Position numbers and translations under genes: made by a program
The notes under the pieces: generated by a model
Database searches by the model: none
Told to the model about the DNA's origin: nothing
What the model saw: the letters and a program-made list of their open reading frames with translations, nothing else
In this document: positions 36,289-45,166 of the stretch, one piece after another
Numbering within the stretch: position 1 is the first letter of the stretch
How the letters are laid out: every line of letters begins with the position of its first letter
Origin: Marinobacter goseongensis
Lineage (GTDB): Bacteria; Pseudomonadota; Gammaproteobacteria; Pseudomonadales; Oleiphilaceae
Direction: 5' to 3'
DNA length: 50,143 nt
Assembly: GCF_023156235.1 (NCBI RefSeq)
Contig: NZ_JAKZAI010000018.1
Location: forward strand, 1-50,143

Positions 36289-37631
36289 GAGATAAAAACA
36301 ACGGCCTAGATCCCACAGATTATGCCGAGGTCATGCTATGGGGCGAGCGTGTCGGTGCGCTGATGTATGATCGCAGCACAGGTGCATACAGGTTCGGTTA
36401 TGACCCTGGCTGGAAAGAGGATGGCCTGGAGATTGCCCCGTTGCAGATGCCGCTCGGTGCACGCCGGGACGTATTCGAGTTCGCATCCCTGAATCCGGAA
36501 ACCTACAAGGGGCTGCCCGGATGCTTCGCCGACATTCTTCCGGACGATTTCGGCAATGCAGTTATCAACGCCTGGCTGGCTCGCCAGGGCCGAGACCCTG
36601 CCACCTTCACGTCGGTTGAGCGGCTTCTGTATACGGGTAGCCGCGGCATGGGCGCGCTGGAATTCCGCCCAGCAATTGCGCACAACTCCCTCGAAAGCGG
36701 CGAATCCTTTGAACTCGACACGCTCATCAGCACAGCACAGCGCGTGTTAGACGAGCGCAGCCGGGCCGGAGGCTCCCTTGCCCCGGATAATAATCATGGG
36801 ATCAGCTCCATTTTTCAGGTCGGCTCCTCCGCCGGCGGAGCCCGGCCGAAAGCTGTGGTTGCGCTGAACAAAAACCGCACGGACATCCGATCGGGACAGG
36901 TGGACGCTCCGGAAGGCTACGAGCACTACCTATTAAAATTCGACGGCGTCGTTGAGCACACGAGCAACAGCGAAATCTTCGGTGACCCCAAGGGCTATGG
37001 CCTCATGGAGTACACCTACTATCAGATGGCGACTGCCGCCGGCATTCAGATGGAACCTTGTGAAATTCTGGCAGACGGCCCCCGGGCACACTTTCTGACC
37101 CGTCGCTTTGATCGGAAAGGGAATCACAAGATCCATATGCAGACTCTCTGCGCGATGGCCCATGCCGACTACAAGCGTCCAGGTCAGTTCAGCTACGAGG
37201 AGCTTTTCCAAGTAGCGCGGCGCTTGAGACTCTCCAGGACCGAGGCCCTCGAGATATACCGTCGTATGGTTTTCAACGTGGTAGCCAGAAACCAAGACGA
37301 TCACACCAAAAACTTCTCGTTCCTGACGAATAAAGATGGAAAGTGGCGTCTCTCTCCGGCTTACGATGTAGCGTATAGCTATAAACCCGGGTCTCATTGG
37401 GTTGAACAGCACAACATGAGTTTAAACGGGAAACGCTCCGCTTTTACTCGTAACGACCTGCTGTCGGTTGCCACCCAGATCGGAAACTTCAAAGAGCGCA
37501 ACGCCAATGACATTATTGAGCAATGTACCGAAGCCGTATCTCGTTGGCGCATAATGGCCACTGACAACGAGGTTCCCGCCTCTCTGGTGGATGAGATTGA
37601 GGCCAATCTGCGACTGAGCCTAGATGGCTGA
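36282..37631 (+). CDS. hipA: HipA kinase toxin (second Hip system)
   Basis: A 449-residue HipA-type kinase. The N-terminal part (YAEVMLWGERVGALMYDRSTGAYRF) is the couple-hipA domain; the kinase part shows IFQVGSSAGGARPKAVVAL (ATP loop), YLLKFDG (lysine), catalytic RNQDDHTKNFSFL and LSPAYDVAYS. It is of a different subfamily from the one at 23919. It is followed without a gap by a nucleotidyltransferase-like gene, an unusual third member for a hipBA operon. Confidence 0.92.
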   Translation: MVRDKNNGLDPTDYAEVMLWGERVGALMYDRSTGAYRFGYDPGWKEDGLEIAPLQMPLGARRDVFEFASLNPETYKGLPGCFADILPDDFGNAVINAWLARQGRDPATFTSVERLLYTGSRGMGALEFRPAIAHNSLESGESFELDTLISTAQRVLDERSRAGGSLAPDNNHGISSIFQVGSSAGGARPKAVVALNKNRTDIRSGQVDAPEGYEHYLLKFDGVVEHTSNSEIFGDPKGYGLMEYTYYQMATAAGIQMEPCEILADGPRAHFLTRRFDRKGNHKIHMQTLCAMAHADYKRPGQFSYEELFQVARRLRLSRTEALEIYRRMVFNVVARNQDDHTKNFSFLTNKDGKWRLSPAYDVAYSYKPGSHWVEQHNMSLNGKRSAFTRNDLLSVATQIGNFKERNANDIIEQCTEAVSRWRIMATDNEVPASLVDEIEANLRLSLDG

Positions 37632-37665
37632 AAACCACGGCCAAATGATGATCGAGGATGCGCCC

Positions 37666-38379
37666 ATGACTGTAGAAGAACTGATCGCCCTGTTGTCCGA
37701 GTACGATCCATCCGCGCCGGTGCTGGTTGAGGGGTATGAAACCGGATTCGACGGCATCCAGGAAATCACCCAGAAACCGGTCTTCGCGTTCCGAAAGGCG
37801 CAGGAATACGACGGCCAATTCCAAAGCCCGTCAGACTTCGGGGGCGATGGCGGTCGGACGCACCCGGCTGTGGTGATCCTGGGTTATCGCGGGCATCGTC
37901 GAGGTCAGACACCCAAAGCCCGATACACGTTGGCCGACCTGGTGGAAGACTGTGACCCTAGTGCCCCAATGCCACAAGAGGTAACCGATTGGGACCGGTC
38001 CCCAGAGGTCGGCAACGAAATGTCCGTTTTGTTGAACCAGTCTGACGCCGTGCAGGCTGCCCTGCAGTTCGGGACAGCGTGCCTGCGCAAATTCCCTGTC
38101 ACCGAGCTCGTTTTGTTTGGCGCCCGCGCGCGGGGTCATTATGCCGCGGACGACGAAATTGAACTGGCTGTGATCCTGAACGCATCAGAGGGGGATTTTC
38201 TGGAGACCAAACTGAAGATGTCAGAAATTGCGTTTGATACCCTTCTGAGCCATAAGCTGCGCATTCGTCCCTACCCTATTTGGCAAGCGCAATGGCAACG
38301 GGCGGCTGATGGCCAAGAGGGCCGTGAGATACAGGACATTGCGGAGGAAGGTGTCAGCCTCTGGAGGGACGAGTTGTAG
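37666..38379 (+). CDS. Nucleotidyltransferase-like protein downstream of hipBA
   Basis: A 237-residue two-part protein. Residues 1-110 begin MTVEELIALLSEYDPSAPVL, a module common at the N-terminus of small phage and plasmid proteins. Residues 130-220 resemble MNT-type minimal nucleotidyltransferases: ELVLFGARARGHYAADDEIELAVI. The usual FGSRARG and SDIDL become FGARARG and DEIEL, so the expected metal aspartates are replaced by glutamates, and activity is uncertain. An in-frame ATG at 37624 overlaps the hipA stop; I prefer 37666 because it matches the module's normal N-terminus. A role as extra regulator or antidote of HipA is a guess. Confidence 0.6.
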   Translation: MTVEELIALLSEYDPSAPVLVEGYETGFDGIQEITQKPVFAFRKAQEYDGQFQSPSDFGGDGGRTHPAVVILGYRGHRRGQTPKARYTLADLVEDCDPSAPMPQEVTDWDRSPEVGNEMSVLLNQSDAVQAALQFGTACLRKFPVTELVLFGARARGHYAADDEIELAVILNASEGDFLETKLKMSEIAFDTLLSHKLRIRPYPIWQAQWQRAADGQEGREIQDIAEEGVSLWRDEL

Positions 38380-38391
38380 AGCCTGACACCG

Positions 38392-38844
38392 TCAGCTACC
38401 GTACTTCTCATTAAGGTATTGAACGTGCAACGCCATCACCTGGTCGTCCCGAAGGACGCCAGAGTGTTCCAGTGCGGCGAGTAACAGCTCCGTATCATCA
38501 AGCGCTCCGTCTTCGGTTGTCAGCTTATTGAGCACCTCGGCCATTTCTGCAGATTCGGTCAGAAGCTCGACCACATCGTGGCGCTGGGCGAGTGTTTCGA
38601 TCTTCGCTTTGGCGGATTGCGTTGGCTGATCACGACGCTCAAGAAACTCGCTTTCTTCACGCGGATCAGAGTCAAACCATGCATCCCAAGTGTCCGCCAG
38701 CGGATCCTCGTATTTCAGTACCGATCCCCGTAGACGTGCCAATGGCTCCAGCTCTTCGGGCGTTGGCGTGGCGACTTCATCGGCGTGCGCACCATGGGCG
38801 TCCAGACCTTCGAGGAGCTCTTTTTCACTGAACTTTTTCGTCAT
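38392..38844 (-). CDS. Hypothetical acidic protein, antitoxin-like
   Basis: A 150-residue acidic helical protein starting MTKKFSEKELLEGLDAHGAHADEVA, with GSVLKYEDPLADTWD and a C-terminal helical half (VVELLTESAEMAEVLNKL). GGGGGATAAC before 38844 gives the start. The N-terminal part resembles small antitoxins of several families, but I cannot place it firmly and no toxin is adjacent. It is convergent with the nucleotidyltransferase-like gene. Confidence 0.5.
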   Translation of the reverse strand: MTKKFSEKELLEGLDAHGAHADEVATPTPEELEPLARLRGSVLKYEDPLADTWDAWFDSDPREESEFLERRDQPTQSAKAKIETLAQRHDVVELLTESAEMAEVLNKLTTEDGALDDTELLLAALEHSGVLRDDQVMALHVQYLNEKYGS

Positions 38845-38936
38845 GTTATCCCCCAGTCGCACAATGGTGAAGTCCTGAACTCGACGCCGTCGATCTGCTA
38901 ACCTAGCCGTTCACATTATCAGAAATTAGACCGGTT

Positions 38937-39446
38937 ATGTCCCTCAGTATCCCAGCCATTCCCCTGAAAACATTCATAGATGTCGAGGCGTCCGGGTTGG
39001 ACATGATAAACAGCTACCCGATAGAGATCGCCTGGGTCGACAGTTTGGGCAATGCAGACAACTTTCGGATTCGGCCACCACACGACTGGGTGTACTGGGA
39101 TCCAAATGCGGAAAGAATCCACGGACTTTCACGAGCCGAATTGACGGATGGCCTTGATGTTAATGAGGCTGCGGCCAGGCTTGCCAGAAGCCTTCAGCTT
39201 GAAGACATCATCAGCGACGCGCCGGATTTCGACTCATTCTGGGTCAATCGTCTTATGCAGGCGGCAGGCCTTCAAAGAGACTTTCGTATTCTGGATATAC
39301 GGGAAGTGTTCGGTGAGATCGGATCTGCGGCCACCGTGCGGCTATGCAAACATCTGCGCACTCACCCTGCTCAACATCGTGCCCTGCCTGACGCAAAACG
39401 TTTGGCAGACGCCTACAGCGCATCATTTTGTGAACACTCGCCGTGA
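38937..39446 (+). CDS. DEDDh 3'-5' exonuclease (DnaQ/ExoX-like)
   Basis: A 169-residue exonuclease of the DEDD superfamily. Motif I is FIDVEASGL (Asp15, Glu17), motif II lies in the ISDAPDFDSFWV stretch, and motif III is HRALPDAKRLADAY, with histidine five residues before aspartate, the DEDDh type. It is a stand-alone nuclease without a polymerase domain, likely acting on single-stranded DNA or RNA. It stands alone on this strand. Confidence 0.83.
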   Translation: MSLSIPAIPLKTFIDVEASGLDMINSYPIEIAWVDSLGNADNFRIRPPHDWVYWDPNAERIHGLSRAELTDGLDVNEAAARLARSLQLEDIISDAPDFDSFWVNRLMQAAGLQRDFRILDIREVFGEIGSAATVRLCKHLRTHPAQHRALPDAKRLADAYSASFCEHSP

Positions 39447-39533
39447 TCCAGCAGCCGCGTTCTTTGGCGCGTATGGCTGGGACGCCGCGAGTCACTCCAG
39501 ACGACGATGAAGAGCGCAGGACTGTCGGCAGGA

Positions 39534-40151
39534 TTAGGAGCGGTTTCGCCTGATGCCCTCCAACAGATTCTGTAAGGCAAGCAAATTGCTTGCGATTCTT
39601 GTCTGCTCAGCTTCGATCAACGCAATGACATGGGCTTCGGCAGCCTTTACACGGCGCTGAAGTTCTTCCTGCGGGGTCGCGGCTGGGGCCGCGAAAATGA
39701 AGTACTGCAGCGGGTCACGCCGCCGCTGATTAATGTCCGGGCCCGGGATCGGTACCGAAGGCTCGAACATCCACCAAATCTCGATAGAGCGTCGCTGCGA
39801 CAGATGCTCCTGGACCGTGAGCTCTCCTAGTCGAACCTCTACTTGGCTAATGCGTTCACAGACCTCTATGCGCACTTTCAGATGGTCCGTGTGCTGATCT
39901 GTGAAGTGTTGGATAACCGAGCGGCTTAACCGCCATCCCTCACCTCCCCTGACGCCAGGTGCCGACTCGATCCAGGTCTTGGTATCCAGATCCAGCCAGG
40001 ACATGAAATCATCCTTTGGCCACGCGTCTTTCCCGCCAGCCGTCAAGTAGGGATTGGCAAATACCCGCCAGAGATCTTGGCGGGTAAATCGCCGATCACG
40101 GAAAACATCATAGTACGCCCGCTTGCTGGGGCGAGAGGATAGTTTGCTCAC
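39534..40151 (-). CDS. Hypothetical protein
   Basis: A 205-residue protein that I do not recognise. It begins with a basic helical region (RRFTRQDLWRVFANPY), has a beta-rich middle and ends with a coiled-coil helix (EELQRRVKAAEAHVIALIEAEQTRIASNLLALQNLL). It starts with GTG, supported by GGAG five bases upstream. Confidence 0.58.
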   Translation of the reverse strand: MSKLSSRPSKRAYYDVFRDRRFTRQDLWRVFANPYLTAGGKDAWPKDDFMSWLDLDTKTWIESAPGVRGGEGWRLSRSVIQHFTDQHTDHLKVRIEVCERISQVEVRLGELTVQEHLSQRRSIEIWWMFEPSVPIPGPDINQRRRDPLQYFIFAAPAATPQEELQRRVKAAEAHVIALIEAEQTRIASNLLALQNLLEGIRRNRS

Positions 40152-40413
40152 GCCAACTCCTGCCGCTTCTCACGATAACGAAACCAACGCTGGGCTGAGA
40201 AATTAGAGCCGCCAGCGCTAATTTACGCACTGATCGTAGCGAGCCAGACTGTATTCGTCACGCGCATTGCGGATTTAAAACCCGTCGCAGCGTGGTCATC
40301 TTGTCGATTCACACTTCCCACCGTCGTATCATCTGGTACTGGCCTTTGAGCTGCCGATGACGTTAATGCGTATGCAAAACACACGCTGCAACCAGCCATA
40401 GGAGACACTGAGC

Positions 40414-40728
40414 GTGGGGAACACCGCTTTCGAATTTGCGATTGAATATGGGAACTTCACACTGACCATGACCGGTCACCATGGAGCCGAGACGTTCATT
40501 GGACATCTGAGCATGACCTTCGAGGGTATTCGTATGCTGACCGCTGAGGATGGCACCGCGACCGTCCACGGGGATCGCCCGTCCGTCTCAGAGATCGTCA
40601 CAGTCATCAACGACAGCTTTCCGAATGCCCGCAGCCTTGGCCTGAACGTTTTTGAGGCCGCCACTCTGCTGGCCGCCCGGTGGCCCGTTGAGGTCCACAA
40701 CGCGCGCGCCAAACCTTCTCGACATTAA
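40414..40728 (+). CDS. Small hypothetical protein, paralogue A beside DUF4236 gene
   Basis: A 104-residue protein of unknown function. Recognisable blocks are FEFAIEYGNFTLTMTGHHG, GHLSMTFEGIRMLT, and LGLNVFEAATLLAARWP. It starts at a GTG after GGAG. The gene at 42175 encodes a close relative (roughly 60 percent identical by eye) with the same GTG start. The pattern of beta-strands followed by one helix looks like a small compact domain. It ends 15 bases before the DUF4236 gene and is probably co-transcribed with it. Confidence 0.6.
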   Translation: MGNTAFEFAIEYGNFTLTMTGHHGAETFIGHLSMTFEGIRMLTAEDGTATVHGDRPSVSEIVTVINDSFPNARSLGLNVFEAATLLAARWPVEVHNARAKPSRH

Positions 40729-40743
40729 CCGAGGCCCGGACAC

Positions 40744-41958
40744 ATGGCTTTTCGTTTTCGGCGATCAATCCGCATTGCCCCAGGCCTGCGGGTAAACCTC
40801 GGCAAGCGCGGCGTGAGCCTCTCCGCCGGCGCCCGAGGCGCATCCGTCACCTGGAACAAGCAGGGGCTGTGGGGCAACGTCGGCCTGCCAGGTACCGGGT
40901 TGAGTTATCGGGAACGGTTTGAGCACAAAGCGCCCGGATCCGGACCAGCGGGGGAAGTACCCTCCCGGGGCCGGCTTCCGGACGTCGCCCACCGAATTCA
41001 CCAGGTGCACATTCAATCGGAAGACGGGTCCATCCGCGTATTGGATGAACATGGCGATGACCTCGGGGAAGCCGGGCTTGAAGCCGCAAAGACCTACGCG
41101 GCCGATTCACTGCGCCAGGCCCTGGACGCTCATGTTGCCAAGCACAACCAACGGCTTCGGGCTTACGAGACCGTTCATGAGGACACGCCCGCGCCCACGG
41201 CGCAACCAACCTGCAGTTCCACCCCTTTCAACACGCCAGAGCCGGTGCGGCCGGCGCTACTCGAGCTGGGCGTCTTTGCCCGGTTGTTTCGCAGTAAACG
41301 CGAAGCTGTAGAGCGCAAAAACCATGAGATCTTGGCCAGCTACCGCAAGCAACACCAGAGCTGGCAACTCGCCGTTCAGGCACACGAGCAGGCAGAGGCT
41401 GAACGCGCCGCTCTTTACCGGCGGGCGGAGAAGGGAGACTGGCGCGCTATGGAGTCTGTGTTCGAGGACCGTCTCGACGACATCGACTGGCCGCTGGAGG
41501 GCGACATTGCGATCGAGGCCAAAGACGCGACGTCGGAATTCGACATTGAGCTGGAGCTGCCTGCGATCGAAACGCTACCTGCTGAGGATGTGGCCGCCTA
41601 TAAGCGTGGCATTGGGCTGTCCGTGAAGCCCTTTTCGACGCGCAAGCGCAACCAGCTATTCGCTCGATACACTCACGCGATGGCCTTTCGGCTGATCGGC
41701 GAGGCCTTCGCCGTTAATCCCAGCATTGAGACGGTTGCGCTGTCCGCCTTCACCAGCGAGATCAACCCGGCGACCGGACACGAGGAAAACTGCTACTTTC
41801 TGGATGTCCGAGTCGGACGCTCGGCTTGGGAAGGCCTGAACTTCAGCAACCTGGTATCCGTGGATCCCGTCGACGCCCTCGCCAGGTTCACCATGGCCCG
41901 GAAGATGACAGCAACTGGAGTGCTGAAGCCGCTGTCGGAGTCCGACTTGCTTGCATAG
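40744..41958 (+). CDS. DUF4236 domain protein
   Basis: A 404-residue protein. The first 55 residues match DUF4236 (FRFRRSIRIAPGLRVNLGKRG, then GLPGTGLSY), a short all-beta module. Residues 70-180 hold IHQVHIQSEDGSIRVLDEHGDDLGE and helices; the rest is a mixed domain with a long helix pair and the strand-rich VALSAFTSEINPATGHEENCYFLDVRV. The function of the domain is unknown; it occurs in many plasmid- and phage-borne proteins. It sits between two paralogous small genes, which suggests a functional unit. Confidence 0.75.
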   Translation: MAFRFRRSIRIAPGLRVNLGKRGVSLSAGARGASVTWNKQGLWGNVGLPGTGLSYRERFEHKAPGSGPAGEVPSRGRLPDVAHRIHQVHIQSEDGSIRVLDEHGDDLGEAGLEAAKTYAADSLRQALDAHVAKHNQRLRAYETVHEDTPAPTAQPTCSSTPFNTPEPVRPALLELGVFARLFRSKREAVERKNHEILASYRKQHQSWQLAVQAHEQAEAERAALYRRAEKGDWRAMESVFEDRLDDIDWPLEGDIAIEAKDATSEFDIELELPAIETLPAEDVAAYKRGIGLSVKPFSTRKRNQLFARYTHAMAFRLIGEAFAVNPSIETVALSAFTSEINPATGHEENCYFLDVRVGRSAWEGLNFSNLVSVDPVDALARFTMARKMTATGVLKPLSESDLLA

Positions 41959-42174
41959 AACGTGATGCCCTCCTCACTTGCACATGCAGCATGCTGTACA
42001 ACATTTGCTCCCACCAAGCTCACAAAGCGTTCAACGACATCGCGATCCGCACACCCATTAAAGTCTCACTCACACAAACTGCCCATTACAAATTCACGAT
42101 TCCATAAAGATGAGCTATGTTTTTAAAAGATGTACTTTATCTGCACGCTAAAACAGCAAAACGAGGAATTGGGC

Positions 42175-42483
42175 GTGGGACATACTATTTTCGAGTTTTC
42201 AGTCGAGTTTGGATCTTTTACGTTGACCATGACCGGCTACCAAAACTCCGAATCGTTCGTCGGACACATGAGCATGACCTTTGAGGACGTTCGCCTGATG
42301 ACCGAAGATGATAGTACGGTGACTGTTACCAGAGATTGCCCATCCGTCTATGCAATCGTCACCGCTATTAACGACAATTTGCCGAGTGCCCGAAACATGG
42401 GCCTGAATGTGTTTGAGGCTGCTAATTTGCTTGCTGCACGATGGCCAGCCGAAGCCCGCAAAGCTTCTACCCAGTCTTCTTAG
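42175..42483 (+). CDS. Small hypothetical protein, paralogue B beside DUF4236 gene
   Basis: A 102-residue relative of the protein at 40414, aligning along its whole length (FEFSVEFGSFTLTMTGYQNS, GHMSMTFEDVRLMT, MGLNVFEAANLLAARWP). An ATG at 42130 would add 15 residues, but alignment with paralogue A and a GAGG upstream point to the GTG at 42175. It stands 216 bases after the DUF4236 gene. Its 3' end overlaps a vapC remnant on the other strand. Confidence 0.6.
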   Translation: MGHTIFEFSVEFGSFTLTMTGYQNSESFVGHMSMTFEDVRLMTEDDSTVTVTRDCPSVYAIVTAINDNLPSARNMGLNVFEAANLLAARWPAEARKASTQSS

Positions 42484-42598
42484 CAACGTCTAGGAAGCCA
42501 ACAACGTGTCGCTCTTCATTTGGGGGAATCATTCTGACCTGCCCCCTGCCTTTGTATGAAGCACTCCGCTGGTCAACGGCTGTATCAAGAATAAACAT
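42467..42598 (-). pseudogene. Truncated VapC-type toxin remnant
   Basis: Directly after the Phd-type antitoxin, an ATG overlapping the antitoxin region opens MFILDTAVDQRSASYKGRGQ, 43 codons in all. The first six residues equal the beginning of PIN-domain toxins (MFLLDT-N), but the next residues do not continue the fold. It appears that all but the first few codons of the toxin were replaced by other DNA. Confidence 0.5.
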
Positions 42599-42599
42599 C

Positions 42600-42878
42600 C
42601 TACGACAGATCTGCCGGCCGTGCAGGTTCACGCGAACGCGGAATATCAAGGTCCATATCGGCCATCTCCGGCATTGCCAGTAAATCGGCAATTTTTTTGT
42701 GGTTTCCGGTGATGCGCTGATACTCCTCGATGCTCATGAGCACGTGAGCCGGACGGCCCCGGTCTGTGATGAAAACCAAGCCATCATTCGCGGCTCGTTT
42801 TGCTTCGCTTGTGCGTTGGTTGAACTCGCGACTTGAGAAAGTGGTGATTATCACGGTAACACCTCGCACGTTTGACAT
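42600..42878 (-). CDS. Phd/YefM-type antitoxin without toxin
   Basis: A 92-residue antitoxin: N-terminal Phd fold (TTFSSREFNQRTSEAKRAANDGLVFITDRGRPAHVLMSIEEY, cut here into its parts: TTFSSREFNQRTSEAKRAA then VFITDRGRPAHVLM) and an acidic C-terminal tail. The start at 42878 follows the family N-terminus; the frame is open to 42920. The normal next gene, a PIN toxin, survives only as a six-residue beginning, so this is an orphan that may still neutralise related toxins elsewhere. Confidence 0.8.
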   Translation of the reverse strand: MSNVRGVTVIITTFSSREFNQRTSEAKRAANDGLVFITDRGRPAHVLMSIEEYQRITGNHKKIADLLAMPEMADMDLDIPRSREPARPADLS

Positions 42879-43032
42879 ATATTGATATGTTACTACATGT
42901 GCAAAGCCAAGAAAGAGCAACCTTTCCGTACTAGGGTTTCGTTTTTCAGTTATAGGTTACGCCTCCATCGTCATTAACGATGGAAGGATTACGTTCATTC
43001 TCGAAAATTTAGCGCTCCAGGCTAGCGAATAC

Positions 43033-43281
43033 TTAAAGCTTATTCAGATCGACTCGAATAGTTGGCTCTACAAGTCTCTCTTTCACGATTTCCACCATCT
43101 CTTGGTCGTCTAGTCGGTCAAGCATCGCTTCGTAGATTTCAGCCGGAACGCAGTAAAACGCCGGTTTGTTGCGGTTCAGAACAACGATCGGAAACCCCTC
43201 TCCTGAGTCCACGGCCGCCATCGGATTTTTTTTAAACTCTGAAATGCTCGCGGTCACTTCAGAATAAATTTGATTGGCCAC
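43033..43281 (-). CDS. stbD: StbD/Phd-family antitoxin, orphan
   Basis: An 82-residue antitoxin close to StbD (EVTASISEFKKNPMAAVDSG, then GFPIVVLNRNKPAFYCVPAE), partner of RelE-type toxin StbE in plasmid stabilisation. Downstream on its strand only 112 bases separate it from other DNA and hold no RelE/StbE-like frame, and none lies upstream. It is therefore an orphan, or its toxin was deleted. Confidence 0.8.
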   Translation of the reverse strand: MANQIYSEVTASISEFKKNPMAAVDSGEGFPIVVLNRNKPAFYCVPAEIYEAMLDRLDDQEMVEIVKERLVEPTIRVDLNKL

Positions 43282-43456
43282 AACACCCCCGAAAAGACCG
43301 GTTAAAAGGTAATAACTTTAGCGCGATCAGGCTCATGCGCAAGACAAAGACTTTTTAATAGATTGCATAAAGCAATTTTTCAGATACCAACTCTATTATC
43401 TTGTCACCAACTTTAATCTGATCCCACAGCCTTCTTGGCTTGGAGGGGCCGGAATT

Positions 43457-44182
43457 TCAAAACACGCTAAAAGTATCAAAGACTTTGCCCAGATCGAGTC
43501 GAACCACGGGCTTGCTGGGAACGGTTTCCGGCTCTATGTCCTGAACCTGAATCGGGGTTGGCAATGGGCCGGTCTCCGCATAGTCCTGAAGGTAGCGGCT
43601 GCGCACCGCCATAGCTAGGCACAACCCTTGCTCGAAGCGCTGCTGTTCGCCAGCAGGATCGTTCTGGTATTTCGATTCACTGATGTGCACCGTATCGAGG
43701 GAGATGGGCTTAGATGCCCCCACCTTTGTTTCAATGCGTTGGAACAACCGCACTGACACCGTGTTGGCCCGGCCATTGCGGGCTCTCTGGCGAGCGATCA
43801 GTACCCCCTCAACACCGGTGTCGAGCGCCTTGATCCGCGGCTTCCCACCAGGCGCTGCACGACGATTGTTGATATAAGGGCTCTCCAACTGGTGCAAATG
43901 CCTGATGAGTCTGTGCCAGGCTGACTGGAGCGACTTCAGCGGCGTTCGACCACGATCGCCCTCCCACACCCGCACTCTCCCATGAGCGTGTTTGATATCG
44001 ATCAGCCAGCCACGGCTTCTGCGGTTCCGGGTCACTCGCTGGGGCACCCAAAGTACCAGGTTGTCGCCAATAGGATCCCGGCGAAAGCGGGTAGGAAACC
44101 CGTTAATGCTCATTCTCGGGATTGGTTCCCGAAAATCAGGCATAGGGATGGATGGGCGATTCGACGGGCTGGCTTGATTCAT
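43457..44182 (-). CDS. Hypothetical protein with AP2-like repeats
   Basis: A 241-residue protein. Two segments look like AP2-type DNA-binding units: about 55-100 (RRSRGWLIDIKHAHGRVRVWE then a helix) and about 120-190 (GVEGVLIARQRARNGRANTVSVRLF then a helix). The layout recalls the protein at 17838. The frame is open to an ATG at 44212, but that start would lie inside a palindrome; I choose 44182. Function unknown; a regulator or accessory DNA-binding protein is possible. Confidence 0.52.
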   Translation of the reverse strand: MNQASPSNRPSIPMPDFREPIPRMSINGFPTRFRRDPIGDNLVLWVPQRVTRNRRSRGWLIDIKHAHGRVRVWEGDRGRTPLKSLQSAWHRLIRHLHQLESPYINNRRAAPGGKPRIKALDTGVEGVLIARQRARNGRANTVSVRLFQRIETKVGASKPISLDTVHISESKYQNDPAGEQQRFEQGLCLAMAVRSRYLQDYAETGPLPTPIQVQDIEPETVPSKPVVRLDLGKVFDTFSVF

Positions 44183-44198
44183 CTCTGCAATCGCGAAC

Positions 44199-44212
44199 GT
44201 GACGTTCGTCAC
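44199..44212. promoter_or_regulatory. Perfect palindrome upstream of AP2-like gene
   Basis: GTGACG-TT-CGTCAC is a perfect 6-bp dyad with a 2-base centre, 17 bases before the chosen start of the minus-strand gene. It looks like an operator. The interval 44213-44524 to its right holds no recognisable gene. Confidence 0.45.
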
Positions 44213-44524
44213 ACTTTATCATGGGCCAGCCGACCATGGGGATGTCTGAACTGGACACGTTGATTGGTCCACGATGACGGTCCAGGGTGGGCATCGCATC
44301 GCAGTGATCATTCGCATATTAACATCGGAAATTGGTACTGATTCTGCAAAGGTGGAGAAACCAAGCGGTTTATTCTATTTTTCTCACACGAATGCCCTTT
44401 ATGGTGATCAGCCTGTTTTCTCCAGAGGAGCGCGGGGGTTATTTGTTCGAGGCTGACAATTCGCGTTCATCAGGTGCCCGTGTGCCACTGCTTCAGACCA
44501 AAGCACTTCCAGGATTTACTATTC

Positions 44525-45166
44525 ATGTCATATGAGCCAAACAATTCTTCAATTACACGATTCCAGCCGCTCTCATCCATTGCCCGCGCTCTGGATATGA
44601 GCGAACAGCAGATCGTTCGGAAGCTTACCCAGCTGGGTTTCAGCCAGGTCGACGGCTCGCCAACCCAAAGCGGCATCGATGCAGGATTGGCCATCCAAGG
44701 CTTATCAAATAACAGCGACAACGTCCGGCGGTGGCATATTGATCGTGTTCGTGAGCTATTTTCGCTGAGCCAAATGACTGACGAGATGCGAAAATACAGA
44801 GACAATTTGATGCGCGTGGTCACGATCATGCGAAGCGATGGCTGGGCTCAAGGCAACGGATCCGCCAGTCGTGAGCTGAGGGGTAACCTAAAAGCATTAC
44901 CGATTATGGAGCGTTATGAGGATCTGCAAGGACTGATATCCGGCTTACCCGTCAGTGACATGCATCGCCGACACCTGCAGTATTTGCTCCTTGCCGAGAT
45001 AGCCGATGAGCCAAACCTGCCGGTCAAAGTGTTGAGGGACATTTTTGAATCGGACAATTACACGTTGATCCAAATGCTGGCGCACAATTGGAGCCTGGAT
45101 GAGCTCAACCGGAAGAAAGCATGGCAATTATACGAAAAGCTACGCCATGAGCCGTTTCCTAGCTAA
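44525..45166 (+). CDS. Hypothetical helical protein
   Basis: A 213-residue protein, almost all helical. Residues 14-40 (PLSSIARALDMSEQQIVRKLTQLGF) look like a winged or helix-turn-helix element, and the remainder (RELFSLSQMTDEMRKYRDNL, LPIMERYEDLQGLISG, HRRHLQYLLLAEIADEPNLP) is unassigned. I start at the ATG at 44525 since the frame before it is not protein-like. Its end overlaps the tail of the tnpB reading frame on the other strand. Confidence 0.52.
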   Translation: MSYEPNNSSITRFQPLSSIARALDMSEQQIVRKLTQLGFSQVDGSPTQSGIDAGLAIQGLSNNSDNVRRWHIDRVRELFSLSQMTDEMRKYRDNLMRVVTIMRSDGWAQGNGSASRELRGNLKALPIMERYEDLQGLISGLPVSDMHRRHLQYLLLAEIADEPNLPVKVLRDIFESDNYTLIQMLAHNWSLDELNRKKAWQLYEKLRHEPFPS

